Of a stretch of DNA of 64,000 bases, positions 57,001-64,000 are shown piece by piece. This stretch comes from Corticium candelabrum (Eukaryota > Porifera > Homoscleromorpha > Homosclerophorida > Plakinidae): NCBI RefSeq assembly GCF_963422355.1, contig NC_085095.1, positions 305,501 through 369,500 of the forward strand, read 5' to 3'. The translations under genes were made by a program, and so were the position numbers. The notes beneath the pieces are model-generated. The model was not told the origin of the DNA, ran no database searches, and saw only the letters and a program-made list of their open reading frames with translations. The stretch's first letter is position 1, and every line of letters begins with the position of its first letter.

Positions 57001-60000
57001 TGCTGCGAGAACTGCACAGGTGTGTGTTGTTGCTGTCATCTGTCTCAAATTGACTGTGTTGATGCTGGCATGATTAATGGCATGAGAGCTTTCACAAGAA
57101 TATTAATTTGGACATCTGTAGATGCATGAGGTTGGCATACAACGTAGTGTTGACGATTGAAAATTTTTATATTCAAATTTATTCCTGTGAGTTTCTTGTT
57201 ACTAAACGTCAGGAATGATACATGTCTAAAAGTTTTCCAGGTATACTCTTTGTTTTTTTAGAATCTGCACTTGCACAGCAAATGTTGATATTGAAGTTTG
57301 TAGAATCACAAATTATAGGCATGCAGAAGACTGTTCAGAGAATCACTCAGACAATAGTGGATACCAATGCACAATTGTACTACGTGTAGGTCAGTATATG
57401 TGCTCTTGTGGATTATTAGAAGGTTGTCTTTAGTATGTGGATAGCTAAATGGACAGAGTACAAGCTATACATGGCAGTCACAGGAGCAAACCATATCGTA
57501 TATGGTATTAGACAGATAAGAGAAATTCGTGAACATAGATAGTAGACTATACGTACATTGAATAATTCATCTTTTGATTCATTTAGTGTTGCTATCTATT
57601 GGCCATGTGTATTTGATATGTGTCGTTGTATCTGTTAGACTGCATGTACAACGATGTATTATATGGAAACGGTGTGCAGTTTGAGAATCCTTATGCTAAC
57701 TGCAGCGATTGCATATGCCTGGTAAGTAGCAAGAACTCCTGTTATGTATTTCTGTTTAGACAAATGACGTACGTCATTATGATTTGTGATGTTGTGTTGT
57801 AGAATGGCAACGTCACTTGTACGGAAAGACTATGTCCAACGTTGCAATGTAGCCGTTTGTTGTATTTAGATGACTCTTGCTGTCCAACCTGTGCACCAGG
57901 TAAATTATGTAAGTATTTGTATATGACATTCTATACAATAAATATTACTTTGTAGAAGACTGTCAAATAGACAATCGTACAGTGATTCACGGGACATCAG
58001 TTCGACTGCAAGACAATCCTTGTAGGTTGTGTACATGTGAGGTACAACAACGATTTGTGTGTGCAACTACGGTACATTGTAACAACCACATTTGTTATGT
58101 TAGGACGGGCTAGTAGCATGTGAAGATACGGTATGCCCTGGTGTTTGTACTCATCCTATTCCTCCTCCTGCAGGGCAGTGTTGTAGTGATTGTAATGGTA
58201 TCGTTTTGAAACAGAATTGTACTCAATTAAGATGTTTAATGAACGCTTGTCTCAATGTAGAGGGATGTTTCTATCAAGGCAGAAATTACTCCTCTGAGTC
58301 AGAGTTTCGTGTTGATGACTGCACTACTTGTCAATGCCGAGTAAACAACAGTTACTACGTAAAACAGCATGTGGTCGTGAAAGAATTGATGAGTTTGTTG
58401 TATATTTGCAGAGTGGTAATGTTGAGTGTACTACAGAGTCATGCCCAGCTCTTTCTTGTCGTACAACTAAAGTATTTGAAGGGGAATGTTGCCCAGTTTG
58501 TCAGTGTGAGTGTTTTATTACATGTGGTACACGTCGGACATGATTCTTGACAAGTGTTGTGTGTCTTTATGCTACAGACTGCTTATATGAAGGCAATCAG
58601 TATGAAGATGGTGATGTATTTGTGTCTGCTGCTGATCCATGTAGCAATTGTACATGTCTAGTGAGTTGCTTGATTGTTCTTCTTAAACGTTGTCTTTCTG
58701 CACATAGTGAGACTTTTTTTGTTGCAGGCTACTAATGTTTCTTGCAGTCTCATAACCTGTCCAAACTGCACTCATCCAATGCCCAAGTCGAGGGACACTT
58801 GCTGCCATGAGTGTAGAAGTCAGTAGCATTCATTTATCTTTTTGTACAACTGCACATGCTTTTCTATCTTGTACTTTACAATGTAGACTGTTTGGACAGA
58901 GGCCGTGTTATTCCTAATGGACGAAGATTTAGACCTAATGCCTGCACACATTGTACATGTATGGTCAGTTGAGTTGAAACCATTATTACCACTATATGAC
59001 GCAGTGAAGTTAATTTTGTTGATTAGGATGGGAGCATAACATGTACTGTTCGGACTTGTTTACCAGTGACCTGTAAGAAGACCAGGACTGTTCGCAATCA
59101 GTGTTGCCCTATTTGTCAAGGTGTTTTATACTAGCTCATTACTGTTGTTACTATTGCCATGTTTTGTATTATTAGTGTGTCAGTATGGAGCTCGTACATA
59201 TGATGATGGAGATCAGTTTTCTTCTATTGATAATCCGTGTGAAGTTTGTGAGTGTAAAGTAAGTGAGCATTAATTCAATCTTGGAATAAACTTTATGTGG
59301 CCATGACTCAAGAGAGCATTTACATTGACGTCACAAATGTCATGCTGTTAGCTAGTGTTGCTGGTTTACGACTCTGCCGTGTGTAGGCATGGGCATTGTC
59401 TGACTAGATAGGTCTTTCAATAATTATAGACAAGTGCTCATAATTTTGATTCAGCAAATTGTGATCTTACACAGTGCATATGGCAGGGCACTTGTACACC
59501 AAGTGTTAACGATGTGGCATGCAAATGTTCAGTATATCAATGCATATTATGGGTAGGGAACTGAAGTGGTGTGTCACCACATTGAATGTGCAGTTTGCAC
59601 ACATCCAGTGGTAGAAGACACTGAACAATGCTGTGCTAATTGCTCAGGTTAGTTTATTGTGGTGAACGAGGGCTGCTTGATTTCGTCAGTACATACTGTT
59701 GTCTTTGCTTTGCCAGCATGTGAAGTGGATGGTGTTATTTATGGCAATCTGACACGATTTGTGCATCCTTCTAACCCTTGCTTGCATTGTGACTGCCAAG
59801 TGAGTAGATGTGTTAGTTTACTAATGTCCGTTGCATTAAGGACACGTGACATTGTATAGAGTGGGAATGTGTCTTGTACTCAGGAAGAGTGTCCTACTCT
59901 TTCTTGCAGATTGTCTACTATTCCTTCTGGTGAATGTTGCCCAATCTGTCAAGGTTGCATGATTGCAACTGTGTATTCATTGGTGCCTAAACAATAATTT

Positions 60001-63000
60001 GTGCTTTTTGCTGTGCTTAGTGTGTCACTATGGTGACGTGGTGTATGAAAATGGAGATTTGTTTACATCCATTGACAACCCTTGTGATATTTGTACCTGC
60101 AATGTGAGCAATCACCAGATTTAATAATTAAAGTGATGATTGGAAGCAAACGAAGATAATTCTTTGATTGTGTTTATTTGTAAGGTTACTGAAGTTCAAT
60201 GCAGTCCTGTGAAGTGTCCAGTTTGCACTCATCCAGGTCCATCTCGTCCTGGGAGCTGTTGCAAAGACTGTTCTGGTAGATTGTTTGACAGTCAGTGTCT
60301 AATTGGTGTTTAGTCTGCTTTTGTTGTTGATAGTTTGTGAAGTGGAAGGCATAATCCAGAGAAATCAGTCAGAGTTTATCCATCCATCTGACCCTTGTCT
60401 TAACTGTACATGTAGAGTGAGTTGTTTGTGCTCTGTATCACTGCAAGTAGTACTAGTGAATAATCAGTAATGCGGTATGTTGCAGGATGGAAATATTTCA
60501 TGTTTCAGACAGTTATGTGAGGATCTCTCTTGTAGAAGCACGTATGTTCCTGAAGAAGAATGCTGTCCAGTGTGTCAAGGTTATATTAATTTTTAAAATG
60601 TACAATATGATGTGTATGTGTGTAGATGGGACTCTATGCAATATTTTTGTTGTTGGCATGCAGATATGGTATGCATGGTTGATATGCCAGTTACTTGCTG
60701 CTGTGTTGATACATTGAATTTTTTTAGCTACCCTTTTGAATAGGCGTCTACTAGTATATTGAGTACACGTGCTTTTTCTAACCCGGATTGAAGTTCTTAT
60801 CCAAGAATTTGGCCTAGGCAAGTCCTTACAAAGACCTGCTCAAGATCTAGACAAGAATTTCCAAGACTTGTTAATTTCATATGGATATCAAGTTTTGGTT
60901 GATATCCGTATGAAATTATCAAGTCTTGAAAATACTTGTCTAGATCTAGGCCAAGTTCTCGGCTGAGAACTTCAACCTTGGAAAGAGCACATGATGACAT
61001 ATTACAGTCAAGATTTGAAAAATTATGTCACACATTGTGTGTTCAATGTTTTAGTTTGCAGTTATGATGGAAACGAGTATCAGGACGGTGACGTATTCAT
61101 GTCTACTTCTGATCCGTGTAATAATTGTACATGTTTGGTGAGCTACATTTGATCTTGAAAGAGATTTCCTGGCATATAAGTGACTGCTTTACTGAAGGCA
61201 AGCAGTGTTCAGTGTAATCGAATAGAATGTCCAAACTGCAGTCATCCAGTGCCCAAGCCTAAGGGCACTTGCTGCCATGATTGTAGAAGTCAGTAGTTGA
61301 TCTGTTATCATGTCCATATGCTTTAGTGTGTTATGTTTTAGACTGTTTGGACAGAGCACGTGTCATTCCTAATGGTCGCAGATTTAGACCTGATGCTTGC
61401 ACTCAATGTATCTGTCTGGTCAGTTACGTTTAAACTGTGCTACTAGAGATTGTGTGATGCAGTCGATTTGATTTTGTTGATTAGGATGGAAGCATAACTT
61501 GTAATGTTCAAACTTGTCCACCAGTGACTTGTAAGAAGGTCAAAACTATTCGCGGTCAGTGTTGTCCGGTTTGTCAAGGTACTATAGATATACGTATCTC
61601 TAGTGAATTGTTTGCTACTGAAATTCTGTGATGGTGTTATGTAGTTTGTGAGTATGGAGGTCATACGTACGATGATGGAGATAAGTTTTCTTCTGTTGAT
61701 GATCGTTGTGAAGTTTGCGAGTGCATTGTCAGTGCAATAAACTTATACACGTAACGTTGATTTCTTATAAACGTGATGGTTTAGGGAACTCAACCCGTGT
61801 GCCACCGCATAGAGTGTTCAGTTTGCACACATCCAGTGGTAGAAGACACTGAACAATGCTGTGCTAATTGCTCAGGTTAGTTTATTGTGGTGAACGAGGG
61901 CTGCTTGATTTCGTCAGTACATACTGTTGTCTTTGCTTTGCCAGCATGTGAGGTAGAAGGTGTTATTTATGGCAATCTGACACAATTTGTGCATCCTTCT
62001 AATCCTTGCTTGCGCTGTGACTGCCAAGTGAGTAGACGTGTTTGGTTTACTAATGTTGCTGCATTGAGGACATGTGACATTGTATAGAGTGGGAATGTGT
62101 CTTGTACTCAGGAAGAGTGTCCTACTCTTTCTTGCAGATTGTCTACTATTCCTTCTGGTGAATGTTGCCCAATTTGTCAAGGTTGCATGATTGCAACTGT
62201 GCATTCATTGGTGACTAAACAATAATTTGTGCTTTTTGCTGTGCGTAGTGTGTCACTATGATGACGTAGTGTATGAAAATGGAGACTTGTTTACATCCAT
62301 TGACAAACCTTGTGATATTTGTACCTGCAATGTGAGTGATCACCAGTTCTAATAAGATATCTAATTTTTGATTGTGTTTATTTGTAAGGTTACTGAAGTT
62401 CAATGCAGTCCTGTGAAGTGTCCAGTTTGCACTCATCCAGGTCCATCTCGTCTTGGGAGCTGTTGCAAAGACTGTTCTGGTAGATTGTTTGACAGTCAGT
62501 GTCTAATTGGTGTTTAGTCTGCTTTTGTTGTTGATAGTTTGTGAAGTGGAAGGCATAATCCAGAGAAATCAGTCAGAGTTTATCCATCCATCTGACCCTT
62601 GTCTTAACTGTACATGTAGAGTGAGTTGTTTGTGCTTTGTATCACTGTAGTAGTACTAATGAATGATCAGTAATGCGGTATGTTGCAGGATGGAAATATT
62701 TCATGTTTCAGACAGTTATGTGATGATCTCTCTTGTAGAAGCACGTATGTTCCTGAAGAAGAATGCTGTCCAGTGTGTCAAGGTTATATTAGTTTTGGCT
62801 ACTGTACATCGTATACATGTACATAGATAGCATGAACACATTATACATGCATACAATAATTGATTCTAAAGAAAATGTACAATGTGACATGCATGTGTAC
62901 AGATGAAACTTTATACAATATTGATGTTGTTGGCAGATATGGTATACACGGTTGATATATTGCTGTATTGATGCAGATGCATTGAGTTTTTTGAGCTACC

Positions 63001-64000
63001 CTTTTGAGTAGGCACCCACCCGTATAAAACTTATGAGTACACGCGCTTTTCCTAAAAAGCACACAATGACAGATATACAGTTAACATGTGAAAAATTGTG
63101 TCATTTATGTGTTCAATGTTTTAGTTTGCAGTTATGATGGAAACGAGTATCAGGACGGTGACGTATTCATGTCTACTTCTGATCCGTGTAATAATTGTAC
63201 ATGTTTGGTGAGCTACATTTGATCTTGAAAGAGATTTCCTGGCATATAAGTGACTGCTTTACTGAAGGCAAGCAGTGTTCAGTGTAATCGAATAGAATGT
63301 CCAAACTGCAGTCATCCAGTGCCCAAGCCTAAGGGCACTTGCTGCCATGATTGTAGAAGTCAGTAGTTGATCTGTTATCATGTCCATATGCTTTAGTGTG
63401 TTATGTTTTAGACTGTTTGGACAGAGCACGTGTCATTCCTAATGGTCGCAGATTTAGACCTGATGCTTGCACTCAATGTATCTGTCTGGTCAGTTACGTT
63501 TAAACTGTGCTACTAGAGATTGTGTGATGCAGTCGATTTGATTTTGTTGATTAGGATGGAAGCATAACTTGTAATGTTCAAACTTGTCCACCAGTGACTT
63601 GTAAGAAGGTCAATACTATTCGCGGTCAGTGTTGTTCGGTTTGTCAAGGTACTATAGATATACGTATCTCTAGTGAATTGTTTGCTACTGAAATTCTGTG
63701 ATGGTGTTATGTAGTTTGTGAGTATGGAGGTCATACGTACGATGATGGAGATAAGTTTTCTTCTGTTGATGATCGTTGTGAAGTTTGCGAGTGCATTGTC
63801 AGTGCAATAAACTTATACACGTAACGTTGATTTCTTATAAACATGATGGTTTAGGGAACTCAACCCGTGTGCCACCGCATAGAGTGTTCAGTTTGCACAC
63901 ATCCAGTGGTAGAAGACACTGAACAATGCTGTGCTAATTGCTCAGGTTAGTTTATTGTGGTGAACGAGGGCTGCTTGATTTCGTCAGTACATACTGTTGT
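53673..64000 (+). CDS. Secreted multi-VWC-domain protein, kielin/chordin-like (3' end beyond window)
   Basis: Predicted extracellular protein; VWC arrays of the kielin/chordin/CV-2 group commonly bind BMP-type ligands. Fifty exons join in phase up to 63945. Exon 1 (53673-53736) is a signal peptide, MRRCLFCLLPVLLLLGTVSG; an in-frame ATG lies at 53646. Exon 2 (53804-53880) is a short coiled coil (DRKIVALEQQVANLTEMVN). Then come 25 VWC modules, most of them two exons: A (77-96 nt, ending CxxCxC) and B (91-103 nt, CxxxxCxxxxC...CCxxC). Examples are 54987-55082 + 55137-55188 (module 1, second half shortened), 55246-55322 + 55400-55493, 57639-57721 + 57803-57899, 58578-58660 + 58728-58818 and 63715-63797 + 63855-63945. 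Modules 5 (56302-56472) and 6 (56537-56716) are single exons. Intron 10 (after 56230) appears to use a GC donor. No transmembrane segment or end is seen before the edge. Confidence 0.92.
54042..54083. repeat. (TAA)n microsatellite
   Basis: A trinucleotide run of about 42 bp in intron 2 of the VWC gene. Confidence 0.95.
54219..54405. repeat. Dispersed repeat, copy 2 (VWC gene intron 2)
   Basis: This matches 6078-6262 (CAGCACTTACAGAAAACA, then CTAGACAGCCGTGATGGTCT, then CCAGACTGATATGGTTGAGC) in the same orientation, with an extra stretch of about 30 bp in this copy. Confidence 0.75.
57020..57638. other. Long intron of the VWC gene, nothing recognised
   Basis: The intron between exons 14 and 15 is 619 bp, unlike its 50-150 bp neighbours. 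No VWC exon, other gene or known repeat was found in it. Confidence 0.5.
59592..61819 (+). repeat. Intragenic tandem duplication, unit A
   Basis: Unit A starts inside exon 26 (CAGTTTGCACACATCCAGTG) and ends at the same point of exon 38. It contains six VWC modules' worth of sequence. It is 2228 bp long, more than unit B, mainly because of a foldback at 60783-60981. Confidence 0.9.
60783..60981. mobile_element. Foldback MITE between VWC exons 32 and 33
   Basis: Arms of about 105 and 78 bp (TTGAAGTTCTTATCCAAGAA at the left, inverted at the right, ending GAACTTCAACC) meet at TTGATATCC. The right arm lacks about 25 bp. The matching spacer in unit B (near 63058) lacks it, giving an empty site CTTTTCCTAAAAAG. 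Confidence 0.9.
61820..63889 (+). repeat. Intragenic tandem duplication, unit B, followed by the start of a further copy
   Basis: Unit B is 2070 bp. Exons and introns match unit A nearly base for base, and 61055-61875 matches 63125-63945 with only a few differences. From 63890 the sequence again repeats the start of the unit and leaves the window. Confidence 0.9.

Overview
The window looks like nuclear DNA of a non-bilaterian animal, most likely a sponge. The host genes are compact, with GT-AG introns often only 40-60 bp long. They are all metazoan families: GPD1, USP6NL/RN-tre, a CALCOCO/TAX1BP1 receptor, NDUFB8, R-Ras, MRPL4, EndoU, BLTP3/UHRF1BP1, a SAM-bearing chitin synthase and a von Willebrand C (VWC) array protein. 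Exon models were built by hand from splice signals, reading phase and remembered family sequences; no search was run. The species is not claimed.

Layout. 0.5-3.7 kb: GPD1 (+). 4.4-6.8 kb: a small ankyrin protein (-), head-to-head with USP6NL (+, 7.1-9.1 kb). 9.4-10.6 kb: CALCOCO-like autophagy receptor (-). 10.8-11.5 kb: a short inverted-repeat element carrying a RecQ helicase fragment. 11.9-13.3 kb: NDUFB8 (+). 13.6-15.9 kb: R-Ras-like GTPase (+). 16.3-20.0 kb: MRPL4 (+). 20.7-21.8 kb: EndoU copy 1. 37.3-42.6 kb: BLTP3 (+). 47.0-52.2 kb: chitin synthase with two SAM domains (+). 53.7 kb to the right edge: a secreted protein with at least 25 VWC modules, incomplete at the edge.

The middle of the window (19.9-37.7 kb) is a tandem segmental duplication. 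One breakpoint lies inside the last exon of MRPL4 and the other in intron 2 of BLTP3. The left unit keeps the whole MRPL4, an EndoU copy and a truncated BLTP3. The right unit keeps a truncated MRPL4 tail, a second EndoU and the whole BLTP3. Since the duplication the two units have taken up different transposons: a pogo-like element whose transposase is followed by a PHD finger (left); a TA-flanked element whose arms are 21-bp repeat arrays, a broken hAT element, a foldback, a short hAT-like element and a dispersed repeat (right). Comparing the units gives empty sites for several insertions.

A second, younger tandem duplication of about 2.1-2.2 kb lies inside the VWC gene. Its introns are nearly identical between copies, and each VWC module is phase-symmetric, so copies can be added in frame. 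From 44.3 to 45.6 kb is a strongly strand-asymmetric minisatellite block, followed by a fossil fragment of a reverse-transcriptase element.

No single pathway links the genes; they are ordinary host loci. No CRISPR array, tRNA, rRNA or bacterial operon was seen.
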